64,000 nucleotides of DNA, from contig CM030861.1 in NCBI GenBank assembly GCA_018105865.1, forward strand, positions 12,096,034-12,160,033, read 5' to 3'. Under the pieces are notes generated by a model that did not search any database, had not been told where the DNA came from, and saw only the letters and a list, made by a program, of their open reading frames with translations. The position numbers were made by a program, and so were the translations under genes. Positions 1 to 32,460 of this stretch are shown here, in pieces; position 1 is the stretch's first letter; the number at the start of each line of letters is the position of its first letter. The stretch comes from Metaphire vulgaris. Its lineage: Eukaryota; Annelida; Clitellata; Crassiclitellata; Megascolecidae.

Positions 1-7541
<7,541 letters not shown>

Positions 7542-8619
7542 TTCATTTCAAATGGGTCACCATATTTTGTGGCATTTCGAATGCTCTAGAATAAAATTGA
7601 GGCAGAATATGTTGATAATTCTAGTACTGTTTGACTGAGCTAAGCTGGGGACAGATGAAAATGTGGTTTTAATTTGTTTCATCACTCTTTTGAATTTTGC
7701 ATATCTATAGCCTACTGTAGCACTAATCCTTGCATACTCCAATGCCAAACAGGGTATCAATTATATAATATTTTTGTGGTCTATAGAATTTGCATACAAG
7801 AAACCAGCTCTCTTTAACCCTTTCTTATCTCTTATTCGATTTTTTAGACATTTGACAGAGAACAGATTTCTGAAAGACTTTGTAGGCCTATAGTGTCGTT
7901 TCAAATGGCTCACCATTTTTCGTGGCATTTCAAATGCTCTAGAATAAAACTGATTTAGAATATATTGATAATTCTAGTACTGTTTGACTGAGCTAAGCTG
8001 GGGACAGATGAAAATGTGGTTTTAATTTATTTCATCACTCTTTTGAATTTTGCATATCTATAGCCTACTGTAGCACTAATCCTTGCATACTCCAATGCCA
8101 AACAGGGTATCAATTATATAATATTTTTGTGGTCTATAGAATTTGCATACAAGAAACCAGCTCTCTTTAACCCTTTCTTATCTCTCATTCGATGTTTTTG
8201 ACATTTGACAGAGAACAGATTTCTGAAAGACTTTTTTTAGGCCTATAGTGTTGTTTCAAATCGTTCACCATTTTTCGGGCATTTCAAATGCTCTCGAAAT
8301 AAATCTGAGGTAGAATATATTAACAATTCTAGTACGGTTTGACTCAGCTAAGCTGGGGACAGATGAATATGTGGGCTTAATTTGTTTCATCACTCTTCTG
8401 AACTTTTCAAACTCAATTATTATTAATATTAGTAGTAGTAGTAGTAGTAGTAGTAGTTGTTGTTGTTGTTGTAATAATAGTATTAGTAGTGCTAGAAAAT
8501 GTGGTAGTAGTAGTGATCCGTGCTTAGGCCGCAGTGCTCTTTTTTAAAGCGCAGTGCGCTTTTTTTAGCAGTGCTCCATGCTGCAGTAGGCGACTTTCAA
8601 ACTCTATTATTATTATTAC

Positions 8620-8683
<64 letters not shown>

Positions 8684-8709
8684 TATATTACTACTACTAC
8701 TACTACTAC

Positions 8710-8758
<49 letters not shown>

Positions 8759-8916
8759 TGTTGTTGTTGTAATAATAGTATTAGTAGTGCTAGAAAATGT
8801 GGTAGTAGTAGTGATCCGTGCTTAGGCCGCAGTGCTCTTTTTTTTTTTAGGCGCAGTGCGCTTTTTAGCAGTGCTCCATGCTGCAGTAGGCGACTTTCAA
8901 ACTCAATTATTATTAA

Positions 8917-8993
<77 letters not shown>

Positions 8994-9114
8994 AATTTTT
9001 TGCATATCTATAGCCTACTGTAGCCCAAACAGACAGACAGACAGACACACAGTGTGGGAGAAATAGATAGGCCTATAGCTCTTAAATATAAATATAAATT
9101 TATATTTACATTTA

Positions 9115-9173
<59 letters not shown>

Positions 9174-9192
9174 TAGATTATATAATATTTTT

Positions 9193-9223
<31 letters not shown>

Positions 9224-9652
9224 TGAAACTGACACTGGACACACTGACACACTGACACACTGAACACTGAAACTGACACACTGACACACAAACTGACAAC
9301 TGAAACTGACACACTGAAACGGACTGAAACTACACACACTGATACTGACACACTGAAACTGACACACACACTGAAAATGCTCACTGAACACTGAAACTGG
9401 CATACTGAAACTGAAACACTGAAACACTGAAACTGTTTACACTGACACACTTTTGAAACTGATACACTGAGGCACAATATGTTGAGTGACACACTGACAC
9501 ACTGAAACTGACACACTGAAACTGACATCACTGAAACTTTGCATAGAAGCACTGAAACTAACCTTGCATACACTGTAAAATGACACACTTTGAAACTTTT
9601 ACACTTGAAACTGACACTAAAACTGACAGACTTTGACACTGACACACTGAAA
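7542..9652. repeat. Array unit 5, with scrambled 3' part
   Basis: It is canonical up to the TAG block at 8991. The TA/GA boundary is then broken by the S word TTATATAATATTTTTG (about 9178-9193). The minisatellite 9219-9652 contains many S words (for example CACAATATGTTGA near 9473 and CTTGCATAC near 9562), so its periodicity is irregular. Confidence 0.85.
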
Positions 9653-11725
<2,073 letters not shown>

Positions 11726-12262
11726 CACTATCCTTACAAAGTCTTCCAAAAATCTGTTCTATGTCAAATGCCTAAAAATCGAATGAGAGATAAGAAGGGA
11801 TTTAAGAGAGCTGGTTTCTTTAAGACCACAAAATTATTATATAATTGATACCCTTTTGACATTGGAGAATGAAAGGATGTGTGCTACAGTACTATAAACA
11901 TACATTGGAGAATGCAAGGATGCTCATTTTTGAAATAAATGCTCTCTAAATCTGAGGTAGAATATATTAACAATTCTAGTACGGTTTGACTCAGCTAAGC
12001 TGGGGACAGATGAATATGTGGGCTTAATTTGTTTCATCACTCTTCTGAACTTTTGAAACTCAATTATTATTAATATTAGTAGTAGTAGTAGTAGTAGTTG
12101 TTGTTGTTGTTGTAATAATAGTATTAGCAGTGCTAGAAAATGTGGTAGTAGTAGTGATCCGTGCTTAGGCCGCAGTGTTCTTTTTTAAAGCGCAGTGCGC
12201 TTTTTTTTTAGCAGTGCTCCATGCTGCAGTAGGCGACTTTCAAACTCAATTATTATTAATAT

Positions 12263-12321
<59 letters not shown>

Positions 12322-12466
12322 CTACTGAATTTTTGCATATCTAGCCTACTACTAGTAGCCCAAACAGCAGACAGACAAACAGACAGACAGACAGGCAGAC
12401 AGTGTGGGAGAAATAGATAGGCCTATAGCTCTTATTTTATAAATATAAATTTATATTTAAATTTAA

Positions 12467-12558
<92 letters not shown>

Positions 12559-12903
12559 TGACACACTGACACACTGAAAATGACACACTGACACATTGAA
12601 ACTGACACACTGAAACTGACACACTGACACACTGACACAGTGTGGGACACACTGAAACTGAAACACTGAAACACTATACTGAAACTGACACACTGACACT
12701 GGCACACTGAAACTGATACACTGACACACTGAAACTGATACACTGACACACACTGACACACTGACACACTGAAACTGACACACTGAAACTGACAACTGAC
12801 ACACTAAACACACACTATAAACTTTACACACTGTAAATGACACACTGAAACCCACACTGAAACTGACACTGAAACTACACACTGAAAAGAACAGACACTG
12901 AAA
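11726..12903. repeat. Array unit 7, short, begins with inverted S segment
   Basis: About 11726-11895 is the reverse complement of an S segment (CAAAGTCTTCCAAAAATCTG, GAGCTGGTTTCTT). Direct S resumes at about 11945. There is one module (12110-12245), no TTA block, then TAG, CAGA (variant with CAGG), TA 12472-12512, GA and minisatellite 12555-12903. At 1178 bp it is the shortest unit. Confidence 0.85.
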
Positions 12904-17007
<4,104 letters not shown>

Positions 17008-18092
17008 TTCATTTCAAATGGGTCACCATTTTTGTGGCATTTCAAATGCTCTAGAATAAAATTGAGGCAGAATATGTTGATAATTCTAGTACTGTTTGAC
17101 TGAGCTAAGCTGGGGACAGATGAAAATGTGGTTTTAATTTGTTTCATCACTCTTTTGAATTTTGCATATCTATAGCCTACTGTAGCACTAATCCTTGCAT
17201 ACTCCAATGCCAAACAGGGTATCAATTATATAATATTTTTGTGGTCTATAGAATTTGCATACAAGAAACCAGCTCTCTTTAACCCTTTCTTATCTCTTAT
17301 TCGATTTTTTTAGACATTTGACAGAGAACAGATTTCTGAAAGACTTTGTAGGCCTATAGTGTCATTTCAAATGGCTCACCATTTTTGTGGCATTTCAAAT
17401 GCTCTAGAATAAAACTGATTTAGAATATATTGATAATTCTAGTACTGTTTGACTGAGCTAAGCTGGGGACAGATGAAAATGTGGTTTTAATTTATTTCAT
17501 CACTCTTTTGAATTTTGCATATCTATAGCCTACTGTAGCACTAATCCTTGCATACTCCAATGCCAAACAGGGTATCAATTATATAATATTTTTGTGGTCT
17601 ATAGAATTTGCATACAAGAAACCAGCTCTCTTTAACCCTTTTCTTATCTCTCATTCGATGTTTTTGACATTTGACAGAGAACAGATTTCTGAAAGACTTT
17701 TTAGGCCTATAGTGTTGTTTCAAATCGTTCACCATTTTTCGGGGCATTTCAAATGCTCTCGAATAAATCTGAGGTAGAATATATTAACAATTCTAGTACG
17801 GTTTGACTCAGCTAAGCTGGGGACAGATGAATATGTGGGCTTAATTTGTTTCATCACTCTTCTGAACTTTTCAAACTCAATTATTATTAATATTAATAGT
17901 AGTAGTAGTAGTAGTAGTAGTAGTTGTTGTTGTTGTTGTTGTAATAATAATAGTATTAGTAGTGCTAGAAAATGTGGTAGTAGTAGTGATCCGTGCTTTA
18001 GGCCGCAGTGCTCTTTTTTAAAAAGCAGTGCGCTTTTTTAGCAGTGCTCCATGCTGCAGTAGGCGACTTTCAAACTCTATTATTATTATTAC

Positions 18093-18156
<64 letters not shown>

Positions 18157-18172
18157 CTACTACTACTACTAC

Positions 18173-18204
<32 letters not shown>

Positions 18205-18348
18205 ATTTTTGCATATCTAGTAGCCTGTTGTAGCCCAAACAGACAGACAGACAGACAGACAGTGTGGGAGAAATAGATAGGCCTATAGCTCTTAAATATA
18301 AATATAAATTTATATTTAAGTTTAAATGCTGCAGTAGGACTTTCAAAC

Positions 18349-18389
<41 letters not shown>

Positions 18390-19455
18390 TATATATATAT
18401 ATATAGTAGTAGTAGTATATAATATTTGCATATCTATAGCCTAGAGAGAGAGAAACAGAGAGACAGACAGAGAGAGAGAGAGAGAGAAATAGACACACTG
18501 ATAGCACTGAAATAAATACACACTGATACACACATACTGTGACACACTGACACACTGAAACGGACATACTGAAACTGACACACTGACACACTGAAAATGA
18601 CACACTGACACACTGAAACTGAAACTGACACACTGAAACTGACACACTGAAACTGAAACACTGAAAACTGACACACTGAAACTGACACACTGAAACACTG
18701 ACACACTGAAACTGACACACTGAAACTGACACACTGAAACTGACACACTGAAACTGACACACTGAAACTGACACACACTGAAACTGACACACTGACACTG
18801 ACACACTGAAACTGACACACTGACACACTGAAACTGACACACTGAAACTGAACACACACACACTGACACACTGAAACACACTGACACTGAACCTGACACA
18901 CACTGAAACTGACACTGAAACTGACACACTGAAACTGACACACTGACACACTGAAAGTGACACTGAAACCGACACACACACACTGAAACTGACACACACT
19001 GACACACTGAAAAAATTGACACACTGAAACTGGCACTCTTTGACACACTGAACCTGGCACACTGACACACTGAAACTGACACACCGAATTTGGCACACTC
19101 ACACGCTGAAAGTGACACACTGAAACTGACACACTGACACACTGAAACTGACAAACTGACACACTGAAACTGACACACTGACACACTGAAAACCAGCAAA
19201 CTTTAATCACTTTATACTCTCATTCACACTTACACACTTGAAACTGAACAGACTGACACACTTTGTAGACACACTGACACACTGAAACTGGGTCACTGAC
19301 ATTTTGAAACTGACACACTGAAACTGCTCTGACTAAAACTGGCACACTGAAACTGATAATTCTGGTACACTTTGACTGATACACTGACACACTGAAAATG
19401 ACACACTGACACACTGAAACTGACACTTTTGAAACTGACACACTGAAATGACACT
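17008..19455. repeat. Array unit 10, one module, scrambled TA/GA, long minisatellite
   Basis: S 17008-17880, a single module 17940-18075, TTA 18076-18153 and a short TAG block. The TA region (18327-18450) contains a module word (ATGCTGCAGTAGGACTTTC) and the S word TTGCATATCTATAGCCTA. The long minisatellite spans about 18490-19455, with S words near 19360. Confidence 0.85.
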
Positions 19456-19981
19456 ATAATCTTGCAAAGTCTTCCAAAAATCTGTTCTATGTCAAATATA
19501 TAAAAATTTTGTGGAGAGAATTTGCAAGAAGAAACCAGCTAAGAGAGCTGGTTTCTTGCTATCATTCACAAAATTATTATATAATTGATAGAGAACAGAC
19601 ATTGGAGAATGACAAGGATGTGTGCCTACAGTGTTGTAAAATACATTGGAGAATTCAAGGATGCTCTCGAATAAATCTGAGGTAGAATATATTAACAATT
19701 CTAGTACGGTTTGACTCAGCTAAGCTGGGGACAGATGAATATGTGGGCTTAATTTGTTTCATCACTCTTCTGAACTTTTCAAACTCAATTATTATTAATA
19801 TTAGTAGTAGTAGTAGTAGTTGTTGTTGTTGTAATAATAGTATTAGTAGTGCTAGAAAATGTGGTAGTAGTAGTGATCCGTGCTTAGGCCGCAGTGTTCT
19901 TTTTTTTAAGGCGCAGTGCGCTTTTTTTAGCAGTGCTCCATGCTGCAGTAGGCGACTTTCAAACTCTATTATTATTATTAC

Positions 19982-20050
<69 letters not shown>

Positions 20051-20068
20051 GTGTACTACTACTACTAC

Positions 20069-20105
<37 letters not shown>

Positions 20106-20284
20106 TGTAGTAGTAGTAGTTGTTGTTGTTGTTGTAATAATAGTATTAGTAGTGCTAGAAAATGTGGTAGTAGTAGTGATCCGTGCTTAGGCCGCAGTGC
20201 TCTTTTTTTTAAGGCGCAGTGCGCTTTTTTTAGCAGTGCTCCATGCTGCAGTAGGCGACTTTCAAACTCAATTATTATTAATAT

Positions 20285-20352
<68 letters not shown>

Positions 20353-20386
20353 CTGAATTTTTGCATATCTATAGCCTACTGTAGCC

Positions 20387-20418
<32 letters not shown>

Positions 20419-20749
20419 GTGGGAGAAATAGATAGGCCTAATTTAGGAAACTGAAATACTTTGGTCACATAGTGCTGAGTAGATACATTTTTATGTATAT
20501 ACGATACTGCATACAGAATTAATGGCAAGAGGAAGAGAGGACGGCACACTGAGACACTGGACGGATGATATTGTGGAATGGACAAACTGACCAATTATCA
20601 ATTGCATCAGAACTGCAAACACACAGTCACACTGAACCTTGTCATCAGCCTGCATAGCCTGAAACTAATAGGCAATGAGATGATGGACGATTTTATACCA
20701 TACCATCTTAAAATATAAATATAAATTTATATTTAAATTTAAATGTGTG

Positions 20750-20808
<59 letters not shown>

Positions 20809-21168
20809 ACTAAAAGAGAGAGAGAGAGAGATGTTGACACACTGACACACTGACAATGAAACTGACACACTGACACATTGAAACTGACACACTGAAACTG
20901 ACACACTTGAAACTGACACACTGACATACTGAAACTGACACACTGAAACTGAAACTGGCATACTGAAACTGAAACACTGGCACACTGAAACTGATACACT
21001 GACACACTGAAACTGATACACTGACACACTGAAAGTGACACACTGACACACTGAAACTGACACACTGAAACTGACACACTGAAACTGACACACTGAAACT
21101 AACACACTGTAAATGACACACTGAAACTGACACACTGAAACTGACACTAAAACTGACACACTGAAATT
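19456..21168. repeat. Array unit 11, inverted S hybrid plus LINE fragment
   Basis: It starts with an inverted S segment (19456-19660) that is itself mixed with direct-strand S words, giving a GAAACCAGCT/AGCTGGTTTC hairpin near 19534-19556. Modules are at 19830-19965 and 20140-20270. A LINE 3' fragment replaces about 20439-20708. TA 20753-20805 and minisatellite 20831-21168 follow. Confidence 0.85.
20439..20708 (+). mobile_element. LINE 3'-end fragment inserted in array unit 11
   Basis: It reads LKYFGHIVLSRYIFMYIRYC, then after a frameshift ARGREDGTLRHWTDDIVEWT, matching the YFGH...RGR...RWxDDIxEWT signature of the 40303 element. It interrupts a unit between AGATAGGCCTA and TCTTAAAATATAAATA. 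Only this unit carries it, so it arrived after the array formed. Confidence 0.75.
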
Positions 21169-25167
<3,999 letters not shown>

Positions 25168-25688
25168 ACTATAGGCTTACAAAGTCTTCCAAAAATCTGT
25201 TCTATGTCAAATGCCTAAAAAATCGAATGAGAGATAAGAAGGGATTTAAGAGAGCTGGTTTCTTGCTATAGACCACAAAATTATTATATAATTGATACCC
25301 TGTTTGACATTGGAGAATGCAAGGATGTGTGCTACAGTAGGCTATAAACATACATTGGAGAATGCAAGGATGCTCTCGAATAAATCTGAGGTAGAATATA
25401 TTAACAATTCTAGTACGGTTTGACTCAGCTAAGCTGGGGACAGATGAATATGTGGGCTTAATTTGTTTCATCACTCTTCTGAACTTTTCAAACTCAATTA
25501 TTATTAATATTAGTAGTAGTAGTAGTAGTTGTTGTTGTTGTAATAATAGTATTAGCAGTGCTAGAAAATGTGGTAGTAGTAGTGATCCGTGCTTAGGCCG
25601 CAGTGTTCTTTTTTTAAAATCAATCGCTTTTTTTAGCAGTGCTCCATGCTGCAGTAGGCGACTTTCAAACTCTATTATTATTATTACA

Positions 25689-25759
<71 letters not shown>

Positions 25760-25993
25760 GTACTACTACTACTACTAGTAGTAGTAGTAGTTGAGTAGTA
25801 GTAGTAGTAGTAGTAGTTGTTTTAGTAGTAGTTGTTGTTGTTGTAATAATAGTATTAGTAGTGCTAGAAAATGTGGTAGTAGTAGTGATCCGTGCAGTAA
25901 CCGCAGTGCTCTTTTTTTTTTAGGCGCAGTGCGCTTTTTTAGCAGTGCTCCATGCTCCAGTAGGCGACTTTCAAACTCAATTATTATTAATAT

Positions 25994-26073
<80 letters not shown>

Positions 26074-26194
26074 CTGAATTTTTGCATATCTATAGCCTAC
26101 TGTAGCCCAAACAGACAGACAGACAGACAGTGTGGGAGAAATAGATAGGCCTATAGCTCTTAAATATAAATATAAATTTATATTTACATTTAAA

Positions 26195-26280
<86 letters not shown>

Positions 26281-26632
26281 ACACAACACACTGAAACTGA
26301 CACACTGAAAATGACACACTGACACACTGAAAATGACACACTGAAACTGACACACTGAAACTGACACACTGACATACTGAAACTGACACACTGACACACT
26401 GAAACTGGCATACTGAAACTGAAACACTGGCACACTGAAACTGATACACTGACACACTGAAACTGATACACTGACACACTGAAAGTGACACACTGACACA
26501 CTGAAACTGACACACTGAAACTGACACACTGAAACTGACACACTGAAACTAACACACTGTAAATGACACACTGAAACTGACACACTGAAACTGACACTAA
26601 AACTGACACACTGAAACTGACACACTGAAATT
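25168..26632. repeat. Array unit 14, inverted S start
   Basis: Inverted S segment 25168-25345, direct S from 25375, modules 25540-25675 and 25840-25978, TTA 25676-25757, TAG 25994-26072, TA 26205-26253, GA and a short minisatellite 26281-26632. Confidence 0.87.
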
Positions 26633-27590
26633 TCATTTCAAATGGGTCACCATATTTTGTGGCATTTCGAATGCTCTAGAATAAAATTGAGGCAGAATAT
26701 GTTGATAATTCTAGTACTGTTTGACTGAGCTAAGCTGGGGACAGATGAAAATGTGGTTTTAATTTGTTTCATCACTCTTTTGAATTTTGCATATCTATAG
26801 CCTACTGTAGCACTAATCCTTGCATACTCCAATGCCAAACAGGGTATCAATTATATAATATTTTTGTGGTCTATAGAATTTGCATACAAGAAACCAGCTC
26901 TCTTTAACCCTTTCTTATCTCTTATTCGATTTTTTAGACATTTGACAGAGAACAGATTTCTGAAAGACTTTGTAGGCCTATAGTGTCGTTTCAAATGGCT
27001 CACCATTTTTCGTGGCATTTCAAATGCTCTAGAATAAAACTGATTTAGAATATATTGATAATTCTAGTACTGTTTGACTGAGCTAAGCTGGGGGCAGATG
27101 AAAATGTGGGTTTAATTTGTTTCATCACTCTTCTGAATTTTGCATATCTATAGCCTACTGTAGCACTAATCCTTGCATGCTACAATGTCAAACAGGGTAT
27201 CAATTATATAATATTTTTGTGGTCTATAGAATTTGCATACAAGAAGCCAGCTCTCTTAAACCCTTTCTTATCTCTCATTCGATTTTTTAGACATTTCACA
27301 GAGAACAGATTTCTGAAAGACTTCCAATAGTGTTGTTTCAAATGGCTCACCATTTTTCTGGGCATTTCATATGCTCTCGAATAAAACTGAGGTAGAATAT
27401 ATTGACATTTCTAGTATGGTTTGACTGAACTAAGCTCGGGACAGATGAAAATGTGGTTTTAATTTGTTTCATCACTCTTCTGAATTTTGCATGTCTATAG
27501 CCTACTGTAGCACACATCCTTGCATTCTCCAATGTCAAACAGGGTATCAATTATATAATAATTTTGTGGTCTATAGTCTGCATTATTAGC
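26633..27590. repeat. Terminal S monomers of the first array
   Basis: About 2.7 S monomers without the microsatellite part close the array. The last copy (27200-27590) is the most diverged (CTGAACTAAGCTCGGG, GTAGCACACATCC). It resembles the source orientation of the inverted S segments seen in units 7, 11, 13 and 14. It passes into the C array at ATTTTGTGGTCTATAGTCTG near 27562-27581. Confidence 0.85.
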
Positions 27591-30500
27591 ATTATGGAAC
27601 AACAGTGGTCGTCCTGCTGGAGGGGCTCTAAATACTTATGGCGATGGTGTACGTTTACAATAGCGATTGATATCGATGTAATAATGGATGCTGAAGATAT
27701 CATTTTCAGTGTGTCATTTCAGTGTGTCTGTGTGTGTCAGGTTCAGTTTGTCAGTGTGTCAGTTTTAGTATGTCAGTTACAGTTTGTCAGTTTCAGTGTG
27801 TCAGTGTGCCAGGTTCAGTGTGTCAGTTTCAGTGTGTCAGTGTGTCAGTTTCTGTGTGTCACTTTCAGTGTGTCAGTGTGTCGGTTTCAGTGTGTCAGAG
27901 TGCCAGTTTAAGTGTGTCAATTTCGGTGTGTCAGTTTCAGTGTGTCAGTGTGTCAGTGTGCCAAAGCTCAGTGTGTCAGTTTCAGTGTGTCACTTTAAGT
28001 GTGTCTGTGTGTGTCAGGTTCAGTTTGTCAGTGTGTCAGTTTTAGTGTGTCAGTTTCAGTGTGTCAGTGTGTCGGTTTCAGTGGTCAGTTTCAGTGTCAG
28101 TTTCAGTGTCAGTGTGTCAGTTTCAGTGTGTCAGTGTGCCAGGCTCAGTGTGTCAGTGTGTCAGTTTAAGTGTGTCAGTTTCAGTGTGTCAGTGTGTCAG
28201 TTTGATTGTGTCAGTGTGTCAGTTTCAGCATGTCAGTGTGTCAATTTCAGTGCGTCTGTGTGTCAGTTTCAGTGTGTCAGTGTGTCAGTTTCAGGGTGTC
28301 AGTTTCAATGTGTTATTTTCAGTGTGTCAGTGTGTCAGTTTCAGTGTGTCAGTTTCAGTGTGTCAGTTTCAGTGAGTCAGTATGTCAGTTTCAGTGTGTC
28401 AGCATTATGGAATAACGAGGGTGGTCATGGATGAGCTGTTTTAAATGCAGAAGGTGTTCACCCATGTTTGCAATTGCAAATGATATCAAAGTAGTAATGG
28501 ATGCTTAGGGCAGTGGCTGAATATGGTGCTTGAATTCGATCTATGACAGGATGAAATAAATTTGAATTGTGCGGTTGATTTGCACGTATACTGTGCATTA
28601 TTAGCATTATGAAACAATGGGGGTTGTCATGCTGGATGCGCTATAAATACATATGACGATGGCCTATATTTACAATAGCGATTGATATCGATGTAGTGAA
28701 CAATGCTAAAGATAGTGGCTCAATATGGTGCTTGAAATCGATCTCTAGCAGGACGAAATAAGTTTCAAAAATACGGTTGAATTTGCACAAATCCTGTGCA
28801 TTATGGAATAAATATGGTTGTCATTGATGATCGGTTTTAAATGCAGAAGGTGATGGCCCATGTATGCAATAGCGATTGATATCCATGTAGTAATGGATGC
28901 TAAAGATAGTGGCTGAATATGGTGCTTGAATTCGATCAATAACATGACGGAATAACTTTCAAATGTGCGGTTGTATTTGCTCAAATACTCTGCATTATTA
29001 GCATTATGGAACAACAGTGGTCGTCCTGCTGGAGGGGCTCTAAATACTTATGGCGATGGCGTACGTTTACAATAGCGATTGATATCGATGTAATAATGTA
29101 TGCTGAAGATATCATTTTCAGTGTGTCATTTCAGTGTGTCTGTGTGTGTCAGGTTCAGTTTGTCAGTGTGTCAGTTTTAGTATGTCAGTTACAGTGTGTC
29201 AGTTTCAGTGTGTCAATGTGTCAGTTTCTGTGTGTCAGTTTCAGTGTGTCAATGTGTCAATTTCGGTGTGTCAGTGTGTCAGTGTGCCAAAGCTCAGTAT
29301 GTCAGTTTCAGTGTGTCACTTTAAGTGTGTCTGTGTGTGTCAGGTTCAGTTTGTCAGTGTGTCAGTTTTAGTGTGTCAGTTTCACTGTGTCAGTGTGTCG
29401 GTTTCAGTGGTCGGTTTCAGTGTCAGTTTCAGTGTGTCAGTGTGTCAGTTTCAGTGTGTCAGTTTCAGTGTCAGTGTGTCAGTTTCAGTGTGTCAGTGTG
29501 GCAGTGTGCCAGGCTCAGTGTGTCAGTGTGTCAGTTTCAGTGTGTCAGTTTCAGTGTCAGTGTGTCAGTTTGATTGTGTCAGTGTGTCAGTTTCAGCATG
29601 TCAGTGTGTCAATTTCAGTGTGTCAGTGTGTCAGTTTAAGTGTGTCAGTGTGTCAGTTTGATTGTGTGTGTCAGTTTCAGCATGTCAGTGTGTCAATTTC
29701 AGTGTGTCAGTGTGTCAGTTTCAGTGTGTCAGTGTGTCAGTTTCAGTGTGTCAGTGTGTCAGTTTCAATGTGTCAGCGTGTCAGTTTCAGTGAGTCAGTA
29801 TGTCAGTTTCAGTGTGTCAGCATTATGGAAAAACGAGGGTGGTCATGGATGAGCTGTTTTAAATGCAGAAGGTGTTCACCCATGTTTGCAATAGCAAATG
29901 ATATCAAAGTAGTAATGGATGCTAAAGGCAGTGGCTGAATATGTTGCTTGAATTCGATCTATGACAGGATGAAATAAATTTCAAATGTGCGGTTGATTTG
30001 CACATATGCTGTGCATTATTAGCATTATGAAACAATGGGGGTTGTCATGCTGGATGCGCTATAAATACATAAGACGATGGCCTATATTTAGAATAGCGAT
30101 TGATATCCATGTAGTGAACAATGCTAAAGATAGTGGCTCAATATGGTGCTTGATATCGATCTTTAGCAGGACGAAATAAGTTTCAAAATTGCGGTTGAAT
30201 TTGCAGAAATCCTGTGCATTATTAGCATTATGGAATAACGAGGTTTGTCATGGATGTGCCATTTTAAATTCAGAAGGTGATGGTCCATGTGTGCAATAGC
30301 GATTGATTTCAATGTAATAATGGATGCTGAAGATATCATTTTCAGTGTGTCAATTCAGTGTGTCTGTGTGTGTCAGGTTCAGTGTGTCAGTGTGTCAGTT
30401 TTAGTATGTCGGTTTCAGTGTGTCAGTGTGTCGGTTTCAGTGTGTCAGTTTCGGTGTGTCAGTGTGCCAGGTTCAGTGTGTCTGTGTGTCAGTTTCAGTG

Positions 30501-30935
30501 TTTCAGTGTGTCAGTTTAAGTGTGTTAGTTTGAGTGTGTCAGTGTGTCAGTTTGAGTGTGTCAGTGTGTCAGTTTGAGTGTGTCAGTGTGTCAGTTTCAG
30601 TGTATCCGTGTGTCATGTTCAGCGTGTAAGTTTGCCCGGTAAGTCTGTCAGTGTGTCAGTTTCAGTTTGTCAGTCTGCCAGGTTCAGTGTGTCAGTGTGT
30701 CAGTGTCAGTGTGTCAGTTTCAGTGTGTCAGTATGTCAGTTTCAGTGTGTCAGTGTGCCAGGTAAGTGTGTTAGTGTGTCAGTTTCAGTGTGTCAGTGTG
30801 CCAGGTTCTGTGTGTCAGTGGGTCAGTTTCAGTGTGTCAGTTTCAGTGGGTCAGTTTCAGTGTGTCAATGTGTCAGTTTCAGTGTTTCACTTTCAGTGTG
30901 TCAGTGTGTCAGAGTCAGTGTGTCAGTTTCTAATC
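27591..30935. repeat. Second composite array: 198-bp C units plus reversed minisatellite
   Basis: C units carry AGCATTATGGAA, GCGATTGATATC and GGTGCTTGAATTCGATC, with period about 198 bp (starts near 28403, 28602, 28800, 28992). Minisatellite blocks CAGTGTGTCAGTTTC lie at 27703-28402, 29117-29820 and 30339-30929. They are the reverse complement of the first array's minisatellite. The segments beginning near 27585 and 28991 are near-identical over more than 800 bp, and a third, more diverged one begins near 30214. ORFs of 100-220 codons here are repeat artefacts. Confidence 0.9.
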
Positions 30936-31260
30936 TAATCTAATCTTAAACTTCTATAGCGCCACTTTCATAATGCACAGGAGCATCAACCGATGGCACT
31001 CCAAATTCAAATCACTAAAGATCCAGGTCAAATCCAGGGTATCCGGCCGGACAAACGGGTGACAGTCTATGGTGGATAAGCCCGGTCAAAAAGATTGGTT
31101 TTTAATCTTTCTCTAAAATTTTTTAATGAATTTGCAATGCGAACATGCTGAGGCAGTGAGTTCCAGAGTTTTGGGGCAGCCACTCAAAAGGCACGAGAAC
31201 CAAGAAGACTGGCGTAAGATCACCAAGTAAGACTGGCGGATCAAAAGTCACCTACCATCA
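30930..31260 (-). mobile_element. CR1/L2-like LINE 3' end, degenerate
   Basis: The minus strand reads SYASLLGSRAF, a stop, VAAPKLWNSLPQHVRIANSL and KNFRERLKTNLFDRAYP. This is the typical C-terminus of CR1/jockey-type reverse transcriptases. It is broken by stop codons. A 3' tail follows toward 30930, containing GCGCTATAGAAGTTTAAG and then ATTAG repeats on the minus strand, the usual end of such elements. It is dead. Confidence 0.75.
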
Positions 31261-32068
<808 letters not shown>

Positions 32069-32069
32069 C

Positions 32070-32460
32070 GCTGTGTCCAATTTTCTGCAAATTCATTTAT
32101 ACTTAGGTATCTTTCTGGTTATTTCACACATGCTGTGTTTTCTTTTTGTTGTTGAAACTGTGGATTTTCTCAGGTAAATGCATTCACGTTACTCCTGCTG
32201 AGTGTTTCACCACAGCTCTTCTTTTTAAATGGTCACGGAAATCCTTAAAGAAAAAGATACACTTTCTTCGTAGACGCCATCCATGCCTTCGAAACATTCT
32301 CATTACCTGTGATTTAGCCGGATTGGCTTGAAATGCAAGTTTAACGGCACTAATTATTGTTATAAAGCAGCTGTCAAATAGCGTGAATGAATTCCACACA
32401 GAAAATTGATTTTGAAATTACACACAAGTGCTCATTTATTTTGGAGGAGAAAGACGGACG
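32070..32460. other. Gene-free stretch upstream of the first PAS exon
   Basis: Short frames occur on both strands without any recognised domain. The missing N-terminal cap exon (expected MPVRRG..APQNTFLD type) is not here. Confidence 0.5.
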
